Shown: positions 10,733-19,166 of the stretch, piece by piece
Layout of the letters: every line of letters begins with the position of its first letter
How positions within the stretch are numbered: the stretch's first letter is position 1
Assembly (NCBI GenBank): GCA_003427395.1
Contig: BFEA01000452.1
Span: 528,170-553,387, forward strand
Direction: 5' to 3'
Length of the DNA stretch: 25,218 bases
From: Chara braunii
Lineage: Eukaryota > Streptophyta > Charophyceae > Charales > Characeae
Made by a program: the position numbers and the translations under genes
Notes under the pieces: generated by a model
Databases searched by the model: none
What the model was told of the DNA's origin: nothing
Seen by the model: the letters and a program-made list of their open reading frames with translations, nothing else

Positions 10733-11077
10733 GTGATTGAGGATGCAGATGGACCGTCCTATCGAATAGATGTACCCTTACACCTAAGGACCTATCCTAT
10801 CTTCCATGCGTCTAAACTGTTACTGTATGTAGAAGGAGATAACTTTCCTAACAGGCCATCTATGTTTCCACCCTCCATGAATGGAGGCTATGAAGTTGAG
10901 AAAAAAATGGAACATGGCTATTTTTCTACAGGTGGCAGAGGACGACCTCAGAAGCAGTATAAGGTAAAGTTCTAGTCTCAACCCCCTACTGAAGCTAGAT
11001 GGTTCAGTAAAAAGGAACTTCTACCTACTGCTTCTGACATTGTTGCTGCATATGAACGTGGGTTGAGGGAAAATTGA
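10733..11077 (+). pseudogene. Chromovirus integrase C-terminus with chromodomain
   Basis: In the integrase frame: SYRIDVPLHLRTYPIFHASK is the standard GPY/F-like end, and YEVEKKMEHGYF ... QKQYKVKF is the first half of a chromodomain. TAG at 10973-10975 interrupts it, followed in frame by TEARWFSKKELLPTASDIVA, the second half. The closing TGA (11075-11077) may overlap the right LTR start. Confidence 0.85.
11065..11074 (+). promoter_or_regulatory. Possible polypurine tract
   Basis: GAGGGAAAAT is followed by TGATGT, a common plant gypsy LTR start. An alternative purine run (AAAAAGGGGGAAAAG, about 11189-11203) and a TGTCGG start at 11249 are possible. The truncated left LTR cannot decide between them. 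Confidence 0.4.
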
Positions 11078-12271
11078 TGTGTTTCTGCAATGGAACTCGA
11101 AAACTGAGCCGGCGAGAATGCAATAACCCAGGTAGTATGCCTCGTCGAAAAGTCTAAGGGCCTCGTCAGGCCGCACTCAGACCCAGGCAAAAAGGGGGAA
11201 AAGAACCCCTCGTAGAGATTCAGGGCCTGGACGAGTGACTTAGTCAACTGTCGGACACCCAACAGTCAAAGTCAAAGTGTATCCAGCCCAGGCCGTCGGT
11301 CAGACACACACACTTGTTTGTATGCAGGTATCCAGACAACATCAGGACCAAGGGGAAGTCTGCAACTGTACACAATCCAGGCCCTCGTCTGTGAGTCAAT
11401 CTGTACGACTGTGGGAAGGAGACCTGAGGCCAGACAGCCTCGTCAAATACTACATAAGGCTTCGCCTCCAGGTGGTCAACATTCAGTCTTGCTATGCTGC
11501 CTCGATGCTGGGTTGACTCCAGCTGAACGCTAGCTGAATGCTGGCTCGACGCTGGATGGACACTAACTCGACGGCTGTGCGCTGGCACTGTGGACGACGA
11601 CGGGGGACTGTGGCAGCATGCTGGTGCTTTCTGTTCTGTTCGCCAGGCATTGCTGATGTGGCACTGCCACCTGTCTACACTGCTGATGTGGCGCATGCCA
11701 CTTGTCTACATTGCTGATGGGGTGCATGCCACTTGTCTACATTGTTGATGTGGCGCTGCCACCTGTTTACATTGCATTGCTGATGTGGTGCTGCGGCTGC
11801 TGCCACCTGTCTTCATTGTTGATGTAGTGCATGCCACCTGTCTCTTCTGCTGACGTGGCACTGGCCACGCTGTTTACATGAGGTGATTGGTTGGGATAAG
11901 GAGGGAGTCGGGATCCATGGACGATTGAGGGACAGGATACTTACCTGTGGCTGACGTCGATATTGTAAGCTGCTGCTTGTCTTCATTGTCTCCATGGGAG
12001 AATAGTGCCACGTGGCACTTCTATGTGATCAGGACTTATCAGACTTGTTACTGTTTATTGATTGATGATGTGGATGGAGAGGAAGCTCGGAGAAGGAGTG
12101 GGAATTGATTGTGCTGCTCTCGAGTGGTCACTGGTTATCTCTTCCACCCTCTCCTCTGTCTATTCCCCCTCCACTCTCTTCGTCTATTGGTAACGAGATA
12201 CTATATCAGATATCACTTTCACGTTTGTACTTCGATGTCTGACGAGTATCTTACAGTCTGGGTTCATTGCA
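11075..12271 (+). repeat. 3' LTR of the chromovirus
   Basis: From 11395 to 12271 it aligns with the left LTR; the part before 11395 is inferred. It ends TTCATTGCA like the left copy. It contains the diverged minisatellite at about 11646-11880. A 36-base segment of the left copy (around 1005-1035) is missing near 12225, and the TATA box is changed to TACATAA. Confidence 0.8.
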
Positions 12272-12585
12272 TCTTATCTCATCCAGGGATTCCAGGGTAG
12301 TTCAGCCATTTGTTTCCTTTTTTAACGAGAAAGGAGAAGAAGAGTTATGTTTATGTGCTTTTCAGTCGCCAGGTGGATACAACAACACAACAACTCTATG
12401 GGAGTGAAGCGTTAGAATGCTGGAAAGTTGGAACAGCAGCCAAACGAGGGAAAGTGAAGCAAGAGTGTGCATTCGCACTACAGCTTTTCAGAACATATCT
12501 GACTCCAATTCCATTCAGATCCAGCTGAGGAAATCATAGTGTGACTACGTTTATAGAGGGGGGCATGATGATGAGAAGTGCTCAC
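12272..12585. other. Non-coding flank of the chromovirus
   Basis: Sequence immediately right of the LTR. Short ORFs on both strands lack domain patterns. No target-site duplication can be checked because the left flank is lost. Confidence 0.5.
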
Positions 12586-12695
12586 CACTTGCTCCTTTGT
12601 TTCCCTCGTGCGCCGCTCGAGTTCAGCCTTTCGATCCTTGAACTTATTTAAACGGTCTTGAAACCGTCTCATGCCCTCCCTGTCATGCTCCAAAT
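12586..12695 (-). CDS. Possible isolated coiled-coil exon (speculative)
   Basis: On the minus strand a GCGACAG acceptor-like site behind a T-rich tract precedes about 36 codons reading HDREGMRRFQDRLNKFKD, then RKAELERRTRETKEQ, a charged heptad-like helix. A GTGAGC donor-like site follows. Composition and splice-like edges are better than chance ORFs nearby, but no partner exon is visible. It could be a gene fragment captured by a repeat or a coincidence. Confidence 0.22.
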
Positions 12696-13034
12696 CTGTC
12701 GCACGACGGAGTAAGACCGATGGCCCAGAACAAAGACAGAACAAATTTCCCCGCGGTGGTTGAGAGAATTCAACAATCAGTCTATGACATCATACCGGCT
12801 TATCATCAAGCAAAACCAACTTCTCATAGTGAACCCAGTCGTACACACCAGTGCTCTGGAGATTGCCATGTATGATGGTGGGCTGATTGCAGTGATCTGG
12901 TGGCAAGGATGGGCTGAGTTCAGTGATCTGGTGGTAAGGAAGGGCTGAGTGCAAAGATCTGGTGGTAGGGATAGCTCTCTGCGAGAGACTGTCCTACAGG
13001 TAAGGATATACATACGGTCATCTCAGAGCGATTA
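12696..13034. repeat. Non-coding DNA with a 31-bp tandem triplet
   Basis: Three copies of a 31-bp unit beginning GGGCTGA and containing GATCTGGTGG start at 12880, 12911 and 12942 (array 12880-12972). The rest is unremarkable. Confidence 0.75.
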
Positions 13035-14440
13035 TCCATGTCATGGCTTGGCTTCCACAACATACCACCTTCCCTTCCCCTGCAAACTGATGTGGGCCAG
13101 CCGGGCACAGCATAAGCAGGAGGATGAGGAGTAATAGCATGACGATGAGGAGTAAATTGAACAAAAAATTAGCTACACTGGACAGGTGCAGATAATCAAC
13201 CTGGTAGCCAATCAACCTCGGCTACACTACGTGCACCAAGATACCGCCTGGAACTAGGGCAGGGGGGTGGAAAAAGCAGAAGAACAAGAAAGTTGCAGGG
13301 ACAACAACGCAGAGGAAGACTGCCATTCCCCCAGGAAAAGCAGAAGAACAAGAAAGTCGCAGGGACAATAACGCAGGGGAAGACTGCGCATGAGGATGAG
13401 GAGAAAATTGAACAAAAAACTAGCTACAATGGACAGGTGCAGACAATCAACCTGGCGGCCAATCAACCTCGGCTACGCTCCGCGCAGCAGGATCCCGCCT
13501 GGAACAAGTGCAGGGGGTGGGAAAAGCAGAAGGGACAATAATGCAGGGGAAGACCGCCATGCCCCCAGGAAAAGCAGAAGAACAAGAAAGTCAAAGGGAC
13601 AATCACGCAGGGGAAGACCACCATCCCCCAGGTCAAAGGGGCCGGCAGCTAAAGGAGCCAGATGGAGAACAGTGGGCAAAGAAGCTTTGTATCCATGGGA
13701 GAAGGTGGCCCCTGAGGCCGGCGGAATGTTTCTTCACCCCCTGACCTGAGGATAACTCCACAATGACTACTGACCCGATGGTCAAAGCAGAAGCAGCCCA
13801 GTGCGGTGAGGAGGGGGCTTCGAGCTCTCGAACCTGGCCTCGCTGCTGCTCCCCTAGCCACCCCCAATTCCACCTTCTTCCCCCTCCCAGAGGCTCTCCA
13901 CGCTCTCCTTCTCCACCATCCCCTCGCCTCCCCTCTCCTATAACGACGTATTCATAATTTCATACCCCTCGCCACCGCCCCTGCCTTCCTCTCCACCTCC
14001 TCCGAGCCCATCCCCCCTTCATTCCCCACTGCCGTGCCCTGTGTTCCCTCCGCCCCCCCCCCTGGCCTCCTCTCAGTCCCTGTCATGGCTTAGCTTGTAC
14101 AACATATCACCCATCCCTCGTTTGCAAACTGATGTTGCCTTTCCAGGCACAGCACATTGGTGATGTAGCAAGCAGGAATAGCACGAGGAAATGAGTAACT
14201 AGAACAAAAATCTAGCTACAACGGACAAGGGCAGGCAATCAACCTTGGCTGAACTCTGCACAGCAAGATTCCTCCTGGAACAGGGGTCGGGGGCCGGAAA
14301 AGCAGAAGAACAACAGACGCACAGGGACAATAACACGGGGGAAGACTGCGTCCTCCCAGGTTACAGGGAGAGACCGGGTCAGCTAAAGAAGGAGCCAGAT
14401 TGGGAACAGCAGGCAAGGAAGCTTCTTTACGAGGGTTGGG
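13035..14440. repeat. Diverged ~251-bp repeats with GGAAAAGCAGAAG subrepeats
   Basis: Three units start with GAACAAAAA, then TAGCTACA and a GGACA word, at 13159, 13410 and 14202; the first two are 251 bp apart. Each ends in one or two subrepeats with GGAAAAGCAGAAG and GACAATAACGCAG. A longer preamble beginning TGTCATGGCTT occurs at about 13038 and 14084. Between units 2 and 3 (13750-14085) is a C/T-rich low-complexity stretch. ORFs here shift frame between units and are not genes. It could be fragments of an unknown non-autonomous transposon. Confidence 0.6.
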
Positions 14441-14501
14441 AAGGGGGAAGGGGTATAGCTAGCCACACCATCATTGGACCTGCAGACAATGTCACGGTGA
14501 C

Positions 14502-14542
14502 CATTTCTTTTTTTTCTTTTTTTTTCCTTTTTTTTTAAACAG
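14502..14542 (+). repeat. Pyrimidine tract ending in CAG, at the PLE fragment edge
   Basis: A run of T with single C, ending TTTAAACAG, stands immediately before the RT fragment. It may be the truncation junction or a retained splice-acceptor-like site. Confidence 0.45.
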
Positions 14543-14548
14543 GACCTT

Positions 14549-15115
14549 ATGGGCATGGCTCCTTGCTTGGACTTTTTAGGCCCAAGCAGGAAGTTGGTCG
14601 CAGGCATCTGGCTGGTCGACGATGTGTCTATCTTCGTCGCATATAAGGGAGGCAATAGACGAACTCGGGAGAAGGCTGAACGTTTGCTACGGGGTTTCGA
14701 AGTGTGCTACCCCCNTAATCTTACGCTCAAGCGGACTGACGACNGGGCTGAGGTGTGGAACTTTCTNGGTTGNCGNNTNGTNGTTAGGCAGTCTTTTCNG
14801 TTTTTGGGGTCTGTCNAGTTGGTAAAAAACGAGGGTACGATTTGGACCAAAANGCCTCTGGTAATTCGGANTGGACAGGACNTCAGGTCCTGGACTAGTC
14901 GNCGGCNGAAGGTCGCGGCAGTTACGGGGGCTTTGCACNGCTTGGACCGCAACACGACGGATCGAGGTCANATTCCGGTCCAGGTGATCATGCTGCGGCG
15001 AGAATTTCNGGTAAAGAACTTTCCCGACTCATTTTTCGGGAAAGTCCTCNATACGTTTGCGAAGCCACNAGGCGGGGTTTGGGGTTTGGCGGCTACACTG
15101 CTGCACTTAGCTTAG
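14549..15115 (+). pseudogene. Penelope-like reverse transcriptase, C-terminal part
   Basis: Open to TAG at 15113-15115. LVAGIWLVDDVSIFVAY carries an x-V-D-D box like RT motif C. About 30 residues later CYP, NLTLKRTDD and VWNF-x-G (G followed by Cys or Trp) match the motif D/E pattern of Penelope-like RTs (hydrophobic-YHP-x-L-x-F ... FLD). Motifs before about B are absent, so the fragment is 5'-truncated. It contains 20 ambiguous bases between 14715 and 15069, so several residues cannot be read. It would be the end of one copy, head-to-tail with the ORF1 that follows. The family assignment rests on motif spacing only; a LINE or group II-like RT is less likely. Confidence 0.6.
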
Positions 15116-15635
15116 TTTTCGGGGCTTGCAGGTTAAGGCTAGAGCTATTTCCGGGATGATGAGTAGTATATAGTTCAGTAGCACGTTTCTTTTTTCCTCT
15201 TCGACAGCGGGTTGGTTCGGTCGTGTTCGACTTCAGTCGCCATGCTCGATAAGACGGCGGGTTCGTCAGTTTGTCGGTTCGATCGGTGGATGGGGGTGAG
15301 GGGAACGAAAGAGGGAGGGGGGACGAACTCTTTGCTGACAAGTGGAGATTCGCAGCCACTTTGGTGACGCTGTATTTTCTTGCTGTCTTCTGTAATAAGC
15401 CATATGGCTTTCTTTACTACGTAATTTGCACTCCGTGTGGATTTCGTGATGTTTCTTTGTCATGTATTGCTGACAGTGCACTCGTTAACCGACGGGGAAG
15501 ACTACCCTGGATAGGTGTTCGAGACCAACTGGGAGGGAGGAAGTGAAGTACGTTGACGGGTTAAGTGCTGCTACGGACTACGAGAGGCAAATTTTGGTGG
15601 TGGCATCACGTTTCGTTGAGAAGAAGCGCGTCGTG
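15116..15635 (+). other. PLE untranslated junction between copies
   Basis: No conserved ORF lies between the RT stop and the ORF1 start. By position it would be the 3' end of one copy joined to the 5' region of the next (the pseudo-LTR zone in PLEs). I looked for a hammerhead core here on both strands and saw none. Confidence 0.4.
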
Positions 15636-16687
15636 ATGGCTACGGCAGAGGAAGGGGGTGGGAAAGGAGGAGGTGGAGGTGAGCAACCACCGAGGCATGG
15701 ACCTTCTATCTGTTATGGTTGCGGGAAGCCGGGGCACTTTAAATTTGAATGTTGGAAGTATTCGAAGATGGAGGAAGGGAAGCTGGGCTCTCCTACTCGG
15801 AAGTGGGAAAAGGGAGCTTCGTCATCTACGAGTGGCGGAGGTGGAAGTGAATCGGGTGCGGTGAGTGACTTGGTCAAGCTTCTGTTGGCCAAAGAAGAAG
15901 CTAAGGAAGCTAAGAGACAAGAGAAGGAAGATCGCAAGAAAACGAAGAAGAAGAAAAGTTACTGGAACAACAGAAACTCGAGGAGGAAGAAAAGAAACGT
16001 CAGGAACGTATCGAGAATGAACAGCGGTTGTCGAGGATCGTCCAACAGCAGTTGGCGCAGTGGGGACCGCCACCGAAGACTGAACGACATAAAGGGAGAG
16101 GCAGGCATATGAGAGGGCGGAGATGTGGTACACGGAGGATTCCATACCATCCCGATGGATGGGGAATTTCGGTGGAGGAGGTTGAGGAACTGAGCGAGAA
16201 GGCGGCAACTATCAATCTCGGGACGAATATACGGAAAAGGGAGACAACAGATGAATAATCCCTTTCTACGCCTCCTTCACTTATTAGACATCGGACGCGT
16301 ACTCGAGGGAGACCAAAAGGTACGAATAAGAAGATGAAGACAAGCTTGAAACCGGTTACGATGAGAAGCCTGAGGGAGAAATCCGATCCATCCAAGAAAG
16401 GTGCATGTGCTGGAGTTGGGAAAGGATCGAGGGCAAAGTTCGTGGAAGACACGAGAGTATACCTTGATGGCATGGACTACAACATCATTCAACGGATGTG
16501 CAAAGCCGAAGGTTTACCCTATGTTCGCAAGCCGCAAGCAGTGATCGCGTTGGCCGAGAAGAGAGCGATGCTTGCGTACGACCAGGGGGGTGATGAGTCG
16601 GAGCAGGAGAAAGACAAAGGTAAGGAAGAGAGTGAAGTGTCAAGTGAAAGCGAGTCGGAATCGTCGGAGAACTTGGCGACTGAATGA
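15636..16687 (+). pseudogene. PLE ORF1: zinc knuckle, coiled coil, AT-hook, SAP-like
   Basis: Start ATG at 15636 (MATAEEGGG), chosen over an upstream in-frame GTG at 15543. Domains in order: CYGCGKPGHFKFEC, a CCHC zinc knuckle in gag-like spacing; a long charged coiled coil that moves to another frame near 15940-15955 within an AAG/GAA-rich tract (the second frame reads LLEQQKLEEEEKKRQERIEN); RTRTRGRPKGTNKK, an AT-hook-like RGRPKG core, just after an in-frame TAA at 16256-16258; then DGMDYNIIQRMCKAEGLPYV, a SAP-like helix pair; and an acidic Ser/Glu tail. It is broken by one frameshift and one stop. The likely role is nucleic-acid binding in an RNP. The combination is unusual for an ORF1. Confidence 0.65.
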
Positions 16688-16708
16688 AGTAGACAGCATC
16701 AGGAATCG

Positions 16709-17571
16709 TTGTGGTGCAAGTTTCGGGAACTTGTGAGTCTTAGAGCGAATCGCGTTGGTATCTGTGCACAACTAGAAGGCGCACTCCGTTTGGTGGGCAC
16801 TGGGCTTGTGTTGTGTGGAGCTGTACCGTGGGGGAAGAAATTCGTCGAACGATGGGTAAGTCTGAGTAAGGAGATTCGTTTCTTGAGTCGTCGGAGGGAT
16901 TTGTATATGTGGCCATTTCGCCGTTATGCAAGGCGATCTACATCGGGTGTACCGCGAGACGGCTGAACGTCAGGTGGGTGGAGCACCTTGGTAGGAGTAA
17001 TCAGGGATCGGATAGTGCAGCGCACTTTCATCGCTGGATGCGAAATTTTGGGAGTTCGAAGTACGTCTTGATTCCTATTCACTTTGCTTCTATGGAGGAA
17101 CTGCCGACCATCGAAGAGTTTTATATTCGTCGATGGTCCCCATCTCTGAATGTGTTTGGGGCTAAGACTACTAGATCTGGATCCAGAAAAACCAGGAAGG
17201 GTCGGAAGGAGAGGGGTAAAGAGGCGTTTTCGGAGAAGAAAGATGGGAGATCTAATGTGCTTATACTGTTCTCTGTCAATAATGACGAGGGAAGGACGGT
17301 GAGTATCATTAAATTATTGGATAAACTGTTGAAAGCGGGAAATGTGTGTTTTATGTTGAAATGCACGAAAGGGGAATGCTGGGGTGAGACTTGGAAAAAA
17401 GTCACGCGTCTGTACGGAGATACCGAATTGCTGTTGGAAGGAAAAATCGTGAAGTTGCGAAGATGTAAGACTAGGATAGAACAGGGGGGGGAGTGGAAGG
17501 TGTGGCAGCTTAAGAAATGGGTGAAAGGGTGTAGGGGACAGAAAGGTGCGTTGCTTGCTGTGTTGAAGTAG
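16709..17571 (+). pseudogene. PLE GIY-YIG endonuclease
   Basis: The GIY-YIG domain starts in the frame of 16873-16911: GFVYVAI, then 7 residues later IYIGCTARRLNVRWVEHL, giving the spaced V-Y and Y-I-G strands plus the catalytic Arg. It continues to TIEEFYIRRWSPSLNVFG, carrying the catalytic Glu and the terminal P-x-L-N. A basic segment (TRKGRKERGK) and a roughly 110-residue region containing CFMLKCTKGECWGETWKKV follow, to TAG at 17569-17571. The upstream part 16709-16890 is in another frame (PWGKKFVERWVSLSKE), so a frameshift near 16890 is likely. In PLEs this nuclease nicks the target for priming. No RT follows it directly; the hairpin block begins here. Confidence 0.78.
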
Positions 17572-17670
17572 CCGGAACGACGAAAACAGTTGTGTCGTTT
17601 TCCTCTAGAGTTGTTAACGGATCTGATTGGAGCTGCGAAAGAATTTTCACGTAAGTCGACACGTTGTCGG

Positions 17671-17698
17671 GGCAAATACCCTGACAAGGGTATTTGCC
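17671..17698. repeat. Inverted repeat, 11-bp arms
   Basis: GGCAAATACCC, loop TGACAA, GGGTATTTGCC. A second small palindrome, TCAGACA-C-TGTCTGA, follows at 17713-17727. Confidence 0.9.
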
Positions 17699-17727
17699 GG
17701 GATTTTTCAATGTCAGACACTGTCTGA

Positions 17728-18145
17728 TCCTTTCATTGAATTGAAGGACTTGATGAGACTGATGTTGCCAAAGGTTTATTCAGACCAGCGCTATGACTGA
17801 GAGACCTAAACCTTTTTAGAACCTGACGTCGTCGACACAAGACGACATCGACGTCCGCGCGGGATAGCGGGTGTCAGCACTGTCATCCGCGGATTTTCGA
17901 CGAGGCCGCAGTAGTGTGCAGTCATGGAAAGACTAGAGTTACACCTAGTCTACGCGATTCAGGGCCTAAGTGGGCTAAAACGAGGGTTGCGCCGGGGTAT
18001 AGGGCCACAACGCATGAGGTGTAGGGCCGCGGGGGTGTAGGGCCACAACGCATGAGGGTTGTTTTCTCTAGGGCCGCGGGGTCCGACTTCGAGCCTGGAG
18101 GCCGATAGGCAAAAGCCAAGGCTTACCTGGTTCGATGGCCGACCA
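17728..18145. other. Non-coding, with a 38-bp direct repeat
   Basis: AGGGCCACAACGCATGAGG occurs at 18001-18019 and 18039-18057 (38 bp apart), with AGGGCCGCGGGG after each. An inverted repeat GACGTCG/CGACGTC spans 17825-17855. No gene is seen. Confidence 0.7.
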
Positions 18146-18163
18146 AGCCGCGATCACGCGGCT
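18146..18163. repeat. Inverted repeat, 7-bp arms
   Basis: AGCCGCG, loop ATCA, CGCGGCT. It is followed at 18180-18290 by short GGCCACA/GCAGGGC direct repeats, one of which forms CAGGGC-A-GCCCTG. Confidence 0.85.
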
Positions 18164-18296
18164 AACCGGTATGGGTAGGCCACGAGCAGGTAAGCCGGCA
18201 GGCCACAGGCAGGGCAGCCCTGCTAGGCCACACCCGGGGCAGTCCTGCTAGGCCACATACGGGCGGAGCCTGCAAGGCCGCAGGCAGGGAAATCAC

Positions 18297-18451
18297 CTGG
18301 GCTAGCTCTTCATATTGAAGAGCTGCTTTTGTTTATTGTGAAACAGGAGCTAGCCCAGTAGGATAACATACTCGACTATCACCCGGCAGATACCGGGATC
18401 GAATTTGAGAAACTATACATACCACTGGGCTAGCTCCTTTTGGAGCTGGCC
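18297..18451. repeat. Competing hairpins sharing CTGGGCTAGCTC
   Basis: CTGGGCTAGCTC occurs at 18297-18308 and 18425-18436, with its exact complement at 18347-18358. The first copy can pair with 18347-18358, or its end can form the tight hairpin AGCTCTTCA-TAT-TGAAGAGCT (18304-18324). The second copy can pair with 18347-18358 or fold as GGCTAGCTCC-TTTT-GGAGCTGGCC (18428-18451). The pairings exclude each other, as in an RNA switch. The function is unknown. Confidence 0.8.
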
Positions 18452-18469
18452 GTGGTTATTTTTATATTA

Positions 18470-18508
18470 GCGCGATCTAATCTGGTCGTCCGATCGAAGA
18501 GATCGCGC
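18470..18508. repeat. Inverted repeat, 9-bp arms
   Basis: GCGCGATCT (18470-18478) and AGATCGCGC (18500-18508). Confidence 0.85.
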
Positions 18509-18590
18509 GGCCCAGATCAGGCGCGCGAAGATAGCATGACCCCTGCGCAAGGATGGCACGCATAAATCGAAAAATGGTCCGAATTTTTTT

Positions 18591-18664
18591 TTCGATTCCC
18601 CGCAGGGAATCGAACTCGGGTCTATATTTCAACAAGACCCTTGCCGTTGGCATAAGCCAACGGC
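18591..18664. repeat. Three consecutive hairpins
   Basis: TTCGATTCCC-CGCA-GGGAATCGAA (18591-18614), GGGTCT ... AGACCC (18618-18640) and GCCGTTGGC-ATAA-GCCAACGGC (18643-18664) follow each other with almost no spacer. The minus strand contains GAGTTCGATTCCC, close to a tRNA B box, but the arms do not form a tRNA T-stem. Confidence 0.88.
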
Positions 18665-18675
18665 CTTAATATGGT

Positions 18676-18723
18676 GGCGCCAGATGGCGCCCAGGAAAAG
18701 AAGGTTGAGGACTGTAATCCTCA
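18676..18723. repeat. Two small inverted repeats
   Basis: GGCGCC-AGAT-GGCGCC (18676-18691) and TGAGGA-CTGTAA-TCCTCA (18706-18723). Confidence 0.8.
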
Positions 18724-18738
18724 GCAGTTTCAGAGGGC

Positions 18739-18783
18739 GCCCGTTTTCAACGGGCAGCCGTTTTTTTTTTTTTTTTTTTTTTT
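18739..18783 (+). terminator. Hairpin followed by a long T run
   Basis: GCCCGTT-TTC-AACGGGC (18739-18755) is followed, after AGCCG, by about 23 T. In shape it resembles an intrinsic or Pol III-type terminator for plus-strand RNA. A function in a eukaryote is only suggested. A T-rich low-complexity tract continues to about 18885. Confidence 0.35.
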
Positions 18784-18892
18784 AGATTTTTTTTTTGATC
18801 TTAGATTTTCTTTTCTTAGATTTGGTTTAGATTTCTTCTTTTGTTTTTTTTGTTTCTTTTTGTCTTTTTTTTCTTTTTTAAGTTTGTTGGGC

Positions 18893-18917
18893 ACCCGTTC
18901 GTTTTGAATGAACGGGT
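18893..18917. repeat. Inverted repeat, 8-bp arms
   Basis: ACCCGTTC, 9-base loop, GAACGGGT, immediately beside the ribozyme. Confidence 0.85.
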
Positions 18918-18923
18918 AGCTTT

Positions 18924-18988
18924 GTGCCAGGCTGTTTCGTCGGAATCTCACCGACTCATCAGGAGGCTGAGCCTCGACAGTCTGGGCA
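18924..18988 (-). ncRNA. Hammerhead ribozyme (type III)
   Basis: On the minus strand, reading from 18988 down, every invariant core position is present. Stem III 5' arm (CCAGACTG), cleavage triplet GTC (after 18976), stem I GAGGC-TCA-GCCTC, core CTGATGA, stem II GTCGG with loop TGAGATT and CCGAC, core GAAA, stem III 3' arm CAGCCTGG. Stem III has 8 positions with one A/C mismatch. Stem III is open, which makes it type III, the class found in plant retrozymes and viroids. The stem I loop is only three bases, so loop-loop contacts that speed cleavage may be weak. The RNA should self-cleave if the minus strand is transcribed. Retrozymes, PLEs and viroid-like circular RNAs are the known carriers; which applies here is open. 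Confidence 0.9.
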
Positions 18989-19085
18989 GCAACTGAACGA
19001 TTAAAGCGCCTGAACCTGGAGCTTATGGCGCCTAGGTACAGGCGCAAAGTAGAAAGATGCAAAAGGGGGGGGGGAGACCCAAACT

Positions 19086-19128
19086 GTGCCAGACTGTTTC
19101 ATAGGGTTTCACCGACTGTCTTCTTCGA
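19086..19128 (-). ncRNA. Decayed second hammerhead copy
   Basis: On the minus strand, GTCGGTGAAACCC, TATGAAAC and AGTCTGGCAC align with the stem II, GAAA and stem III parts of the intact ribozyme 162 bp away. The CTGATGA core is lost and stem II no longer closes, so it should be inactive. It indicates a tandem arrangement with a monomer of about 162 bp. Confidence 0.6.
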
Positions 19129-19166
19129 TGCCTGTATCTGGCACCAATAGCGTTCAGATACAGGCA
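19129..19166. repeat. Inverted repeat, 12-bp arms
   Basis: TGCCTGTATCTG, 14-base loop, CAGATACAGGCA: perfect arms adjoining the decayed ribozyme. Confidence 0.9.

Larger units (their letters stand above)
190..12271 (+). mobile_element. Decayed Ty3/gypsy chromovirus LTR retrotransposon
   Basis: The two ends share an LTR (190-1081 and 11395-12271 align along their length). A primer binding site follows the left LTR, and the internal domain order is protease, RT, RNase H, integrase, chromodomain, which defines a Ty3/gypsy chromovirus. The chromodomain is expected to direct integration into heterochromatin. The copy is dead: gag is missing, there are premature stops in RT, RNase H, integrase and chromodomain, a frameshift in an A8 tract at 8867-8874, and the RT box is YLND. 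A LINE interrupts it at 2721-8069. The LTRs differ at roughly 8% of sites in the first 80 bp compared by eye, so the insertion is old. The left LTR lacks its 5' part, so no target-site duplication can be read. Confidence 0.93.

Noticed and set aside
11130-11180. Minus-strand CTGACGA as a hammerhead core
   Set aside because: No downstream GAAA and no stem II pairing.
12230-12270. CTGACGAG as a hammerhead core in the right LTR
   Set aside because: No GAAA at the required distance and no stems; the left LTR has TTGATGAG instead.
13390-13957. Pro/Ser/Gly-rich ORFs on both strands
   Set aside because: They arise from diverged tandem repeats and a C/T-rich tract, and change frame between repeat units.
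15713-16473. Minus-strand ORFs opposite PLE ORF1 (up to 157 codons)
   Set aside because: They are antisense shadows of the purine-rich coiled-coil and knuckle coding sequence.
18591-18664. tRNA-like gene on the minus strand (B-box-like GAGTTCGATTCCC and three hairpins)
   Set aside because: The sequence around the B-box-like word pairs as a longer hairpin, not a 5-bp T-stem. There is no acceptor stem and no A box in position.
18730-19062. 110-codon minus-strand ORF with a poly-Lys tail
   Set aside because: It is the translation of the T-rich tract and of the ribozyme region; low complexity only.
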